This document shows, piece by piece, positions 48,401 to 55,929 of a stretch of 64,000 bases of DNA. Positions within the stretch are counted from its first letter, which is position 1; each line of letters begins with the position of its first letter. Origin of the DNA: Acetivibrio sp. MSJd-27 (GTDB lineage Bacteria; Bacillota; Clostridia; UMGS1840; HGM11507); contig NZ_JAHLPV010000002.1 of assembly GCF_018918095.1 (NCBI RefSeq), positions 62,001 to 126,000 of the forward strand, in the 5' to 3' direction. The notes under the pieces were generated by a model. The model did not search any database. It had not been told where the DNA came from and saw only the letters and a program-made list of their open reading frames with translations. The translations under genes were made by a program, and so were the position numbers.

Positions 48401-49707
48401 ACGGCCCCGATCTCGGTAATTTTATCATTGGTTGCGTTCAGACCAGTGGTTTCAATGTCAAACACAACATACTCGTCATCCAGAGAATAATCTTTGGTGC
48501 CATAAACAATCTCAACTGCGTCGTTGATCAGATAACCCTCCACGCCGTAAATCAGCTTGATATCATTCTTTTTTGCGGCCGCATAAGCGTCCGGAAAGGC
48601 CTGTACCACACCATGATCGGTCACGGCGATGGCTTTATGACCCCAGCGCTTTGCAGTTTTAATCAAATCCTGAACCGGCGTCATGCCGTCCATCTCGCTG
48701 ACATTGGTATGCATATGGAGTTCCACGCGTTTTTCATTGCTTTTGTCCTGACGTAAGGTTTTATCGATGACCTCAATGTCCTTTGGCTTCACACTCAGCA
48801 CAAAATCAGAGATATATTTGTCGTACATGGTCTCGCCCTTGATGCAGACGCAGGTGCCGTCCTTTAACTCGTCCGCAAGCTCGTAAAGCGTTTCCTTTCG
48901 GTCGATAATTTTCACGATCAGCGAAGCTTCATTGTCTGTCATATAAAGGGTATAGCAGCCCTTGACCGAATTGTTAAATTCTCTGATTTCAGACTGGAAT
49001 ATCTCCCCCTGTACCATAACTTTGCCGCTGTATTGCGTGATATCCTTCATCTGCATAGGCGCATAGCTGATACGATAATCCCCTCTGTCGGAGGAACGCT
49101 GGGGTCTGTCCCCCACAGGGGAAGAATTCTCCTTCGGCTTTTTGAATTCGGGGGCTGCCGCGACTGTTTTTCGAATATTCTGGAGCATCTCGTCTTCATT
49201 GCGGGCGTGTTCCGCGATAATCTGAGAATTGCTTTTGGTTCCCTCTGTCTTGCGTATTTGGACGTTGAGATCCAGATCGAACTCGTCCTTTAGGAGCTCA
49301 TGGATAATACCATCCATATTGTTATAGGATAGAATGTCAAGACCATTTTCTTTCAAGGTGATAAGCAGCGTATCCCCGGTATATTCCATCCTGCAGCCTT
49401 CCATGAAGCAGTAAAGGTGAGGAAACTTCTTTTCTATGTAAAACAGGATCTGTGGATAATAGTCTTCGTTGAACAGTTCTTTCGGGTATTTGGCCAGCAG
49501 CTTGATTCCTCGCAATCCGTATAAATTACGGATTTCATTCGACACATCGATCAGATATTCTTTTTTGATAATCACGGGCGAATGCAGAGTGAGTTCCATC
49601 CTTTTCTCGGAACGGAACATGGAGACATTTACAATCTTTGCCTGATCAAAAATTTCCTGATATATTTTTAATAGTTCGCTTTTGTCAAAAATTTCGCTTA
49701 ATTTCAA
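45430..49707 (-). CDS. polC: DNA polymerase III alpha subunit, PolC type
   Basis: A 1,425-residue Gram-positive replicative polymerase. In order: an N-terminal region, an OB-fold domain, a PHP domain starting ELHMHTNVSEMDG near residue 327, an inserted 3'-5' exonuclease (VVFDIETTGL near residue 412, LVAHNANFDIGF), the rest of PHP, the polymerase palm with EPDIDLNFSGEYQ near residue 952, and a zinc-binding segment with CENC and CPECGQ. The end EGLPDSSQLSLF is a clamp-binding-like tail. TTG start after GAGGGGGAG. It follows ispG and lies head-on to a fork coming from oriC at 17 kb. Confidence 0.98.
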   Translation of the reverse strand: MKLSEIFDKSELLKIYQEIFDQAKIVNVSMFRSEKRMELTLHSPVIIKKEYLIDVSNEIRNLYGLRGIKLLAKYPKELFNEDYYPQILFYIEKKFPHLYCFMEGCRMEYTGDTLLITLKENGLDILSYNNMDGIIHELLKDEFDLDLNVQIRKTEGTKSNSQIIAEHARNEDEMLQNIRKTVAAAPEFKKPKENSSPVGDRPQRSSDRGDYRISYAPMQMKDITQYSGKVMVQGEIFQSEIREFNNSVKGCYTLYMTDNEASLIVKIIDRKETLYELADELKDGTCVCIKGETMYDKYISDFVLSVKPKDIEVIDKTLRQDKSNEKRVELHMHTNVSEMDGMTPVQDLIKTAKRWGHKAIAVTDHGVVQAFPDAYAAAKKNDIKLIYGVEGYLINDAVEIVYGTKDYSLDDEYVVFDIETTGLNATNDKITEIGAVLMKNGEVLERFSTFVNPQIPIPPKIVELTSITDTMVADAPTIDVVLKDFLEFVGDRVLVAHNANFDIGFIKQKSVECGYAFHPVYIDTVEMSRALLPELKRHKLNIVAEHLGVSLEGHHRAVNDAECLAGIFQIFLEKCKAKEITCINEINQKAHSGEKNLNNLKSYHIVILVKNKKGLRHLYELISMSHLNYYHKRPRIPKSVLMQYREGLILGSACEAGELYRAMLAGKPYDELCKIAKFYDYLEIQPEGNNMFMLNNGTLKSVEEIRDINRRIVDLARKLGKPIVATGDVHFLNPCDAVYRAILMAGHGFSDADNQAPLYFKTTDEMLEEFSYLGKDTAFEVVVTNTNLIADMIDENFEPIPSVKHPPVIEGAADDIRSMTYSKAYEIYGDPLPQLVEERIQKELNSIINNGFSVMYLIAQKLVKKSLDDGYLVGSRGSVGSSFVAFLSGITEVNSLCAHYICENCKHSEFIDDGSYSSGCDMPDKVCPECGQVMKKDGHDIPFETFLGFDGDKEPDIDLNFSGEYQGRAHKYIEELFGEGHVFRAGTMGTIADKTAYGYVKKYLDERGRNPNNAEIARLTKGCTGVKRTTGQHPGGIMIVPKENNVFEFTPIQHPANDVNSDIITTHFDYHKLHDTLLKLDILGHDDPTMLRMLQDLTGLDPKTIPLGDEATMSLFLNTSALGVTEEDINSKVGTFGVPEFGTKFVRQMLEDTKPTTFAELVRISGLSHGTDVWLNNAQTIVQQGIAELKDTICTRDDIMLYLLHRGMDPKQSFVIMEQVRKGKGLKEDQEQAMREHDVPEWYIDSCKKIKYMFPKAHAVAYVTMAFRVAYFKVHLPLAYYATYFSVRADDFDADLMTGGKHIIQNNIKEMESRGNLNVKEKGVLTILEMCNEMYARGIEFLPVDLYKSDAKKFLIEDNNIRIPFTAIKGLGLSVAESIVEARTEEFFTKEDLMARTRLSNTLLEMLEKHGCLEGLPDSSQLSLF

Positions 49708-49772
49708 TTTGCTCCCCCTCTAAAAAAGGAAGGGACAGCCGATGTCTTTCCAGAGATACGGCTATCTCCCTT

Positions 49773-50813
49773 TCATGATAGCTTTTCCATCTCAAGAAGC
49801 AGTTCCTTCACGATGTCCTCTTCCTGAATGGTTCGGATGATTTCTCCCTTTTTGAACAATACGGCACATCCGTCGCCGCCGGCAATGCCGATATCAGCTT
49901 CCCGTGCCTCGCCGGGGCCGTTTACCACACATCCCATCACGGCTACCTTGATCGGCTTATGAATCTTGGCAAGAGCCTCCTCCACCTTGGAAGCAATGGG
50001 AATCAGATCAATTTTGGTTCTGCCGCAGGTGGGGCAGGAAATGATGGTCGGTTCGTTAACCAGATGTCCTGCGGCCTTTAAAATCGCTTTCGCCGCCTTG
50101 ATTTCCTCTTTGGGAGCGGCGGTGAGTGAGACGCGGAGGGTATCGCCGATACCGTCCAGAAGCAAAGATCCTATGCCGACAGAGGACTTTACGATTCCCT
50201 GATACAAAGTACCTGCCTCGGTGATTCCCAAATGGAGGGGATAGTCATAGATCTCCTTAAAATACCGGTAGGTCTCTACCGTCAGCTTGGTATCCGAGGA
50301 CTTTAAAGACACTACGATATCGTCAAAGTCCAGCGATTGGAGCAGCTCGATATGCCGTTTTGCCGCAAGCAGAAGAGCCTCCTTGCAGGGCTTTTGATAG
50401 GTTTGCAGAATATCTTTCGGGACAGAGCCTGAATTGACGCCGATACGGATGGGAATATGGTGCGTTTTGCAGGCTTCCACCACCTGCTTGATATACTCCT
50501 TCTCCTTGATATTGCCTGGATTCAGACGGATTTTATCTACGCCGTTTTGAATGGAGGCAAGTGCCAGACGATAATCGAAATGGATATCGGCAACCAGAGG
50601 AATGTGGATGCTCTTTTTGATTTCCCGCAAAGCTTCCGCGGCATCCATATCAGGAACTGCCACACGGATGATATCACATCCCAACTCTTCCAATTCCAGA
50701 ATCTGGCGGATGGTGGACTTTGCATCCCGGGTGTCTGTGTTGCACATAGACTGAATAGCGACCGGCTGGCCGCCGCCAATTTGTATCTTACCGATTTGTA
50801 TGATTTTGCTCAT
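49773..50813 (-). CDS. ispG: 4-hydroxy-3-methylbut-2-en-1-yl diphosphate synthase
   Basis: A 346-residue [4Fe-4S] enzyme of the MEP isoprenoid pathway that reduces MEcPP to HMBPP. N-terminal barrel: PVAIQSMCNTDTRD, LVADIHFDYRLAL, IRLNPGNI. Cluster ligands are in ISCPTCGRTKID and MGCVVNGPGEA, with a conserved Glu in the second. Length is that of the compact bacterial form. It lies between rseP and polC on the same strand. Confidence 0.97.
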   Translation of the reverse strand: MSKIIQIGKIQIGGGQPVAIQSMCNTDTRDAKSTIRQILELEELGCDIIRVAVPDMDAAEALREIKKSIHIPLVADIHFDYRLALASIQNGVDKIRLNPGNIKEKEYIKQVVEACKTHHIPIRIGVNSGSVPKDILQTYQKPCKEALLLAAKRHIELLQSLDFDDIVVSLKSSDTKLTVETYRYFKEIYDYPLHLGITEAGTLYQGIVKSSVGIGSLLLDGIGDTLRVSLTAAPKEEIKAAKAILKAAGHLVNEPTIISCPTCGRTKIDLIPIASKVEEALAKIHKPIKVAVMGCVVNGPGEAREADIGIAGGDGCAVLFKKGEIIRTIQEEDIVKELLLEMEKLS

Positions 50814-50863
50814 TTTACTTTGCTCCGTTCCATCAGTTTACGCATCAGGCAATGGGCTGATGC

Positions 50864-51928
50864 CTATGAAGTGAAAAGACGAAGGATATCGTTGGATGTA
50901 GCATAGAGCAGAAGCCCAATCAAAAGGATGAAGCCGATGGCATGGAAATATCCTTCCACCTTCGGGTTCAATGGTTTTCGAGTGACTGCCTCGACTCCCA
51001 GGAACAGAATTCTGCCGCCATCCAGCGCGGGAAGCGGCAACAGGTTCATCAGTCCCAGATTTATCGTAATCAAGGCGGCCAGCCAGAGCACATTTTTAAG
51101 CCCCATAGAAGCCGCCGTTCCGATTTCCGACACGATACCGATTGGCCCGGACAGGTATTTTGGGGAAACCTTTCCGCTGATTAGTTCCACGATGGAAACG
51201 ACCACCACTTTTCCCATAAAGCAAGCCTCATAAAAGCTCTGGGAAAGGATTGTACCAATATTTTTATCCTTTTGAGAAAAGACAATTCCAGCCACATACT
51301 GTGTCTGATAAGCTTCGGTTGTATTGTCATCCAGTATCTGTCCGTCCTGGCTGACTTTGATTGCTTTCGGTGCGAAAACAAAGGACAGGATTTCGCCGTC
51401 CCTGCGTACTTCAAGCTGAATTTTAGAAGGATCGTTATTATAAAAATTATAATCCTGGCGGATGTGTACCCGACTTCCGTTGACACGAACGATCTCATCC
51501 CCCGGGCGCACACCAGCTTCATAGGCGGGATAACCCTGATTGACATCGGCCAGTGTCATGGAATAAAAATTCTCCTTTGGCGTAAACGCGGAGGAGAGCA
51601 GGATCAACAGCAGAAAGCCCAGCACAAAGTTCATAAATGCTCCGGCAAACAGAATGATAAACCGCTGCCACTTGGGTTTCATGTTAAAAGAATTCGGATC
51701 GTGATTATCCTCATCCTCCCCCTCCATCTGACAAAAACCGCCGATGGGAAAAGCTCTTACCGAGTACAGAGTCTCACCCTTCTGCTTTTTCCACAGCTGG
51801 GGTCCCATGCCGATGGCGAATTCATTTACCTTTACGCGAAACAGCTTTGCCGTTATAAAATGTCCGAATTCATGGATAAAAATAATCAAAGAAAAAATAA
51901 TGATTGCCCAGATTATCGTTGCTATCAA
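50864..51928 (-). CDS. rseP: Site-2 protease RseP (M50 metalloprotease)
   Basis: A 354-residue membrane zinc protease. The active site HEFGH (His19, Glu20, His23) is in the first membrane segment; the third zinc ligand is in LLPLPALDGGRIL near residue 290. One PDZ domain lies between (PAYEAGVRPGDEIVRVNGSRV). In Firmicutes the homologue RasP cleaves anti-sigma factors and signal peptides in the membrane. It overlaps dxr by four bases. Confidence 0.96.
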   Translation of the reverse strand: MIATIIWAIIIFSLIIFIHEFGHFITAKLFRVKVNEFAIGMGPQLWKKQKGETLYSVRAFPIGGFCQMEGEDEDNHDPNSFNMKPKWQRFIILFAGAFMNFVLGFLLLILLSSAFTPKENFYSMTLADVNQGYPAYEAGVRPGDEIVRVNGSRVHIRQDYNFYNNDPSKIQLEVRRDGEILSFVFAPKAIKVSQDGQILDDNTTEAYQTQYVAGIVFSQKDKNIGTILSQSFYEACFMGKVVVVSIVELISGKVSPKYLSGPIGIVSEIGTAASMGLKNVLWLAALITINLGLMNLLPLPALDGGRILFLGVEAVTRKPLNPKVEGYFHAIGFILLIGLLLYATSNDILRLFTS

Positions 51929-53079
51929 TGTATCACCTCATTTATCAGCAAGAGAGCTTCCTCTCTTGCCCAACTGTCACATTCTATAAAATCGTCCAAT
52001 GTATAATCCGCTTTCGGTTTATGACGCTTTAACACCTCTTCATTGATATCTGCTATGTCCGTAAAGCGGATTTTGTCTTCTAAAAATGCCTGAACCGTCA
52101 TTTCATTGGCGCCGTTCAGCACCATGGGGGCGGTACCATCCGCCGCAAGGGCGTCGTAAGCCAACTGTAAAAGGCGAAAGGTCTTTTTATCCGGCTCAAA
52201 AAAAGAAAGATTCCCAATTCGGAAGAAATCTGGTGAATCAACAGGACAGGGCTGCCTCTCCGGATAGGTAAACGCATATTGAATCGGAATTTTCATGCTG
52301 GGAACGCCAAGCTGCGCAATGACCGAGTGATCCCGATATTCCACCATAGAGTGAATAATACTCTGGGGATGAACGACAACATCAATGTCGGCGGTGTCAA
52401 ACAGCCACCGGGCTTCGATTACTTCAAACCCTTTATTCATCAGAGTTGCGGAATCGACCGTTATTTTTGCACCCATACTCCAGTTGGGATGCTTCAGCGC
52501 ATCTTTCCGAGTCATGCCGCGCAGTTCATCCAACGATTTGCCGAAAAACGGCCCGCCGGAAGCGGTCAGGATAATCCGTTTCAGATCCTTGCGCTCGTTT
52601 CCCTGCAGTGCCTGGAACACGGCGCTGTGCTCGCTGTCTACAGGAATGATTGGAACGTGGTGCTTCTTTGCTTTTTCCATTACCAGCTTTCCGGCCGCTA
52701 CCAATGTTTCCTTGTTGGCGAGCGCAATTTTAACGCCGCTTTCAATGGCTTTTACAGTGGGAAAAAGACCGATGCTCCCAACCACGGAGGTGAGCAGGGT
52801 ATCCGGCTCACCCGACAGCGCGAATTCACACAAGGAATCTTTTCCATATAAAACCGTTGTATTGGTATCCTTCACTTTGAGCGCCAGCTCGCGTCCTTTT
52901 TTTTCATCATATATATGGCAGAACAGAGGGTGGAATTCCCGAATCTGCTCTTCGAGAAGTGCAATATTAGAACCGGCAGAAATACCACATACCCTGATGT
53001 TTAAATGACGGCAGATATCCAGAGCCTGGGTACCGATGGAACCGGTAGAACCCAGTATATTCAATCGTTTTGTTTCCAT
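51925..53079 (-). CDS. dxr: 1-deoxy-D-xylulose 5-phosphate reductoisomerase
   Basis: A 384-residue NADPH- and metal-dependent enzyme of the MEP pathway. NADPH loop: ILGSTGSIGTQALDI; further motifs LANKETLVAAG, VDSEHSAVFQ (metal ligands) and ASGGPFFGKS with the mobile loop nearby. Full length. It follows cdsA by 12 bp and precedes rseP, the usual Firmicute order. Confidence 0.98.
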   Translation of the reverse strand: METKRLNILGSTGSIGTQALDICRHLNIRVCGISAGSNIALLEEQIREFHPLFCHIYDEKKGRELALKVKDTNTTVLYGKDSLCEFALSGEPDTLLTSVVGSIGLFPTVKAIESGVKIALANKETLVAAGKLVMEKAKKHHVPIIPVDSEHSAVFQALQGNERKDLKRIILTASGGPFFGKSLDELRGMTRKDALKHPNWSMGAKITVDSATLMNKGFEVIEARWLFDTADIDVVVHPQSIIHSMVEYRDHSVIAQLGVPSMKIPIQYAFTYPERQPCPVDSPDFFRIGNLSFFEPDKKTFRLLQLAYDALAADGTAPMVLNGANEMTVQAFLEDKIRFTDIADINEEVLKRHKPKADYTLDDFIECDSWAREEALLLINEVIH

Positions 53080-53091
53080 TCAAGCGCCCCC

Positions 53092-53895
53092 TTAACCGAT
53101 CAGCGGAAACATGCTGACGAACAGAAAAACAAATGGCGTCGTCAGGAGCAAGCTGTCAAACCGATCCATAATTCCGCCGTGCCCGGGCATAATATGTCCG
53201 AAATCCTTGATCCCGTTTTCCCTCTTGATGATAGAAGCAAAGAGATCCCCCATCTGGGAAGTTACAGAGCCGACAATACCCATAGCTGTCAAAAGCCAAG
53301 GATTTACAACTGTCTGAAATCCAAACCACAGAACTGCCTGATAGATAAACAGACCTGCAACGCTGCCTGCAATTCCGCCCAGCGCCCCCTCAATGGTCTT
53401 TTTTGGACTGATTTTTTCGCAAAGCTTATGCCTGCCAAAAAAACGGCCTGCAAAATAGGCGGCACTGTCGGTACACCATGCAACGATAAAGGGAAGCCAC
53501 ACATAAAACGGTCCGTTTGGAAGCCGCTTTAAATAGGCGATATTGGAAAACGCAAAAGTGATCACCAAAGTGACAAACACATAGGTTCCGATATCCTTGG
53601 TGGAGAAGCTTTCATGCCGTGCCAAAAGGAATAGGACCATCAGTATCAGAAAACCGAAGGCGAAAGCCATGATGGTAAGTCCTTCAAAATAATTTCCGAA
53701 CGAGAAAGCAAGCGCAACCAAAAGGCCGAGAAACAGCAGTATTCTTATTTTATGAAAGTGATAGGCGCGATATACTTCAAACAGCGCGATGGATGTCACA
53801 ATCAAAATAGCGATAGAGAGCACTGATTTTTCCGAAAACATGACAATAAAAAACAAAACCAGCCCTACAAGAGCGGAAACAACCCGTTTGAGCAT
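53092..53895 (-). CDS. cdsA: Phosphatidate cytidylyltransferase
   Basis: A 267-residue membrane enzyme with about eight hydrophobic segments that makes CDP-diacylglycerol from phosphatidate and CTP. The family signature is present near the C-terminus: SIIKRENGIKDFGHIMPGHGG, with the catalytic-site acidic and lysine residues intact. ATG at 53895 has an ideal AAGGAGG seven bases before; a longer in-frame start would run across uppS and is rejected. It is 11 bp after uppS. Confidence 0.97.
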   Translation of the reverse strand: MLKRVVSALVGLVLFFIVMFSEKSVLSIAILIVTSIALFEVYRAYHFHKIRILLFLGLLVALAFSFGNYFEGLTIMAFAFGFLILMVLFLLARHESFSTKDIGTYVFVTLVITFAFSNIAYLKRLPNGPFYVWLPFIVAWCTDSAAYFAGRFFGRHKLCEKISPKKTIEGALGGIAGSVAGLFIYQAVLWFGFQTVVNPWLLTAMGIVGSVTSQMGDLFASIIKRENGIKDFGHIMPGHGGIMDRFDSLLLTTPFVFLFVSMFPLIG

Positions 53896-53906
53896 ATAAT
53901 CCCTCC

Positions 53907-54647
53907 TTACACCTTTCCAAAACGGCGGTTTCTTTTCTGATATTCTTTGATGGCATCCGCCAGGTTTTTCGCCTTGAAATCCGGCCAGAGAATATCGGAA
54001 TAATAAAATTCCGTATAGGCACACTGCCAGAGAAGAAAGTTGGATATTCGCTGTTCCCCGCTGGGGCGGATCAGCAAATCCGGATCTGGAACCCCATGTG
54101 TATACAAATGCTCGGAAAACAGAGAAGCATCGATCTCATCCAGAGAAATCTTTCCGTTTTTATAATCCTGTGCAATCTGTTTTGCCGCGCGGAGTATTTC
54201 ATCTCTGCTTCCATAGTTTATCGCAAAGTTCAGGACAAAGCCGGAATCTTTGAATTGTCTGGAATAGGCTTCCACCTCCAGCATCTTCTGTTTCAGCTTA
54301 TCACCCAGACGATCCTTTTCCCCGATAAAACGCACTTCTGCCTGCCGGTCGCCCATCAGTTCCACATAATGGTTCAGATTTTCGGCGAACAAATCCATCA
54401 ACGCCGTCACTTCCTGAAGGGGACGGTTCCAGTTCTCTGTGGAAAAAGCATATAGGGTCAAAGCCTTCACGCCGATATCATAGCAGAAATGTGTAATATG
54501 CCTTAAATTCTCAGCCCCTCTGGCATGGCCGGCACTCCGGGGGAGGCCCCTCTTCTTTGCCCAGCGTCCGTTGCCATCCATAATGATGGCAATATGCTTT
54601 GGAAGATTTTCCAAATCCAATCCGTATGTATTCAGCTTTTTTTTCAT
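53907..54647 (-). CDS. uppS: Isoprenyl transferase (undecaprenyl diphosphate synthase)
   Basis: A 246-residue cis-prenyltransferase that makes the C55 lipid carrier for wall glycans. IIMDGNGRWAKKRGLPRSAGH (catalytic Asp24), LYAFSTENWNRP and LLIRPSGEQRISNFLLWQ are diagnostic. First gene of the uppS-cdsA-dxr-rseP-ispG-polC group. In most Firmicutes it directly follows frr; here frr is on the other strand 23 kb away. Confidence 0.98.
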   Translation of the reverse strand: MKKKLNTYGLDLENLPKHIAIIMDGNGRWAKKRGLPRSAGHARGAENLRHITHFCYDIGVKALTLYAFSTENWNRPLQEVTALMDLFAENLNHYVELMGDRQAEVRFIGEKDRLGDKLKQKMLEVEAYSRQFKDSGFVLNFAINYGSRDEILRAAKQIAQDYKNGKISLDEIDASLFSEHLYTHGVPDPDLLIRPSGEQRISNFLLWQCAYTEFYYSDILWPDFKAKNLADAIKEYQKRNRRFGKV

Positions 54648-54926
54648 TGATTCGCTCCGTTAACACGTATTCCGTGCTTCGCAGAATTGCGGGATGAACG
54701 CTTTATGCGAAAAGACACGGTGCTGATGTTCTTCCCCTGCACGGCAGGGAAGAACATAATATATTTAGATTATTATACCATAAAAGCTGAGCATAAATCC
54801 ATACTTATGGAAAATTAAAAGAAAATTAATTTTTTGAAACCTATTTTCATTTATTTTTATACATGGTATAATAACCTCACAAACCTCTAGAACATTGAAA
54901 ATGTTAAGAGGTTTGGAGAACGATTG
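54648..54926. other. Hairpin-rich gene-free segment upstream of uppS
   Basis: Contains GTTCTTCCC/GGGAAGAAC at 54729-54756 and CAAACCTCT/AGAGGTTTG at about 54881-54916. ATTATACCATAAAAG at 54772-54787 and ATGGTATAATAACCTC near 54863-54878 recur in altered form at 55047-55092, as an outer inverted pair. The promoters of uppS (minus) and the deaminase gene (plus) must lie here or in the next segment. Confidence 0.45.
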
Positions 54927-54977
54927 AATCACAATGCTGCGGCGACATTCCGCCGCCTCCGTTGTTGTGATATAATA
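54927..54977 (+). repeat. R2 hairpin repeat, copy 2
   Basis: AATCACAATGCTGCGGCGAC to TTGTTGTGATATAATATG, matching the element at 13723-13774 at about four of five positions. The inner GCGGCG/CGCCGC stem is perfect here. It ends in a TGATATAAT extended -10, then a TATAATATGC/GCATATTATA hairpin at 54971-54995. Confidence 0.6.
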
Positions 54978-55046
54978 TGCGCAGGGCATATTATACAGGA
55001 TGTCCGGGGTTCTCGTCCGGAACAAGTCCAGACCACCGAAGCCTAT

Positions 55047-55092
55047 GGACAATTATACCATGAAAAGCGTTGCTTTTATGGTATCATAACCT
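55047..55092 (+). repeat. Palindromic unit ATTATACCATGAAAAGC
   Basis: ATTATACCATGAAAAGC-GTT-GCTTTTATGGTATCATAA forms a nearly perfect hairpin of about 16 bp, followed by CCTCGC. Its arms recur at 54772-54787 and 54863-54878, so it is part of a local repeat family. Confidence 0.5.
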
Positions 55093-55220
55093 CGCAAGAA
55101 ACATTCCGATGAAATATTACGTGATATATCGCTGTCTTCCTTGCTGTACTTTCGATGCCAGCAAGATTTACCAAGGAATGGCGGATCATTAAAAAAATCA
55201 ATAAAAGAGGAGTGAAGCAA

Positions 55221-55709
55221 ATGCACCGGAAGGGAAAGAGCAATTATTATTTGGATATTGCGCAGGCGGTGGCACAGCGCGGCACCTGCCTACGCCGGAA
55301 TTTTGGAGCCATCATTGTCAACCATGATGAGATTATATCCACCGGGTATACCGGATCCCCGCGGGGCAGGAAAAACTGTAACGATCTTGGCGTATGCCTG
55401 CGCGAAAAAATGGGAATTCCCAGGGGAGAGCGATATGAGCTGTGCCGTTCCGTCCATGCGGAAGCGAACTGTATTATCAGCGCTTCCCGCCGCGAGATGC
55501 TCGGCGGTACACTCTATCTGGTGGGAGTTGACGTACAGACTAAGGAACTGGTGGCGGAAGCAAACAGCTGTTCCATGTGCAAACGGATGATTATCAATGC
55601 AGGTGTCGAGAAGGTGGTCATACGCAGGACACCCACAGAGTATGAAATCATCAATGTACGGGATTGGATTTATAATGATGATACGGTGCTGAATTCTCTG
55701 GGATATTGA
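55221..55709 (+). CDS. Deoxycytidylate (dCMP) deaminase family protein
   Basis: A 162-residue zinc deaminase similar to ComEB/dCMP deaminase. The zinc site is His79-x-Glu81 in SVHAEAN and Cys117-x2-Cys120 in SCSMC. Upstream GCRRxFGA-like sequence (CLRRNFGAIIVNHDEIISTGYTG) and GVCLREK are typical. It would convert dCMP to dUMP for thymidylate synthesis, or a related nucleotide. ATG at 55221 follows AGAGGAG. R1 copy 6 starts eight bases after the stop codon. Confidence 0.93.
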   Translation: MHRKGKSNYYLDIAQAVAQRGTCLRRNFGAIIVNHDEIISTGYTGSPRGRKNCNDLGVCLREKMGIPRGERYELCRSVHAEANCIISASRREMLGGTLYLVGVDVQTKELVAEANSCSMCKRMIINAGVEKVVIRRTPTEYEIINVRDWIYNDDTVLNSLGY

Positions 55710-55716
55710 AATATCA

Positions 55717-55860
55717 TATAACTGCGGGCAAGATGTCCCCCGCCTCTTAAGGCGGCGGGTTCCATATCCGCAATCAGCGGGAGATTGTACTCCCGCTGAT
55801 TGCGGCACTGCTATGCAGTGCCTTTGTCCTCGTTGAATGACGGGGCAAGCCCTTATTGAA
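55717..55860 (+). repeat. R1 palindromic repeat, copy 6 (full length)
   Basis: A 144-bp intact copy with the CCGCC-TCTTAA-GGCGG hairpin, the 16-bp stem CCGCAATCAGCGGGAG with its complement and the GCACTGC/GCAGTGC hairpin. The ATAACTGCGGGC end again faces the 3' end of the preceding gene. Confidence 0.9.
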
Positions 55861-55887
55861 GAATTGGCTCATACCGTTTTATGCGGC

Positions 55888-55929
55888 AAAAAGGCTGTCA
55901 CTCTATGTTTGCAGAGTGACAGCCTTTTT
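55888..55929 (-). terminator. Strong terminator of the SLH gene
   Basis: A 17-bp perfect stem (AAAAAGGCTGTCACTCT with its complement) and an eight-base loop, A/T-tailed on both sides. It ends at the SLH stop codon and may also stop plus-strand transcription. Confidence 0.93.

Noticed and set aside
46058-48756. Open frames of up to about 280 codons on the plus strand inside polC
   Set aside because: Shadow frames of a conserved essential gene; low-complexity translation and no start signals.
54729-54756. Intrinsic terminator upstream of uppS
   Set aside because: The stem is good but neither side has a T-run and no gene ends there.
54980-55150. tRNA or small structured RNA suggested by several stems
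   Set aside because: No cloverleaf, no GTTCAAATC-like T-loop and no CCA; the stems match local repeat units.
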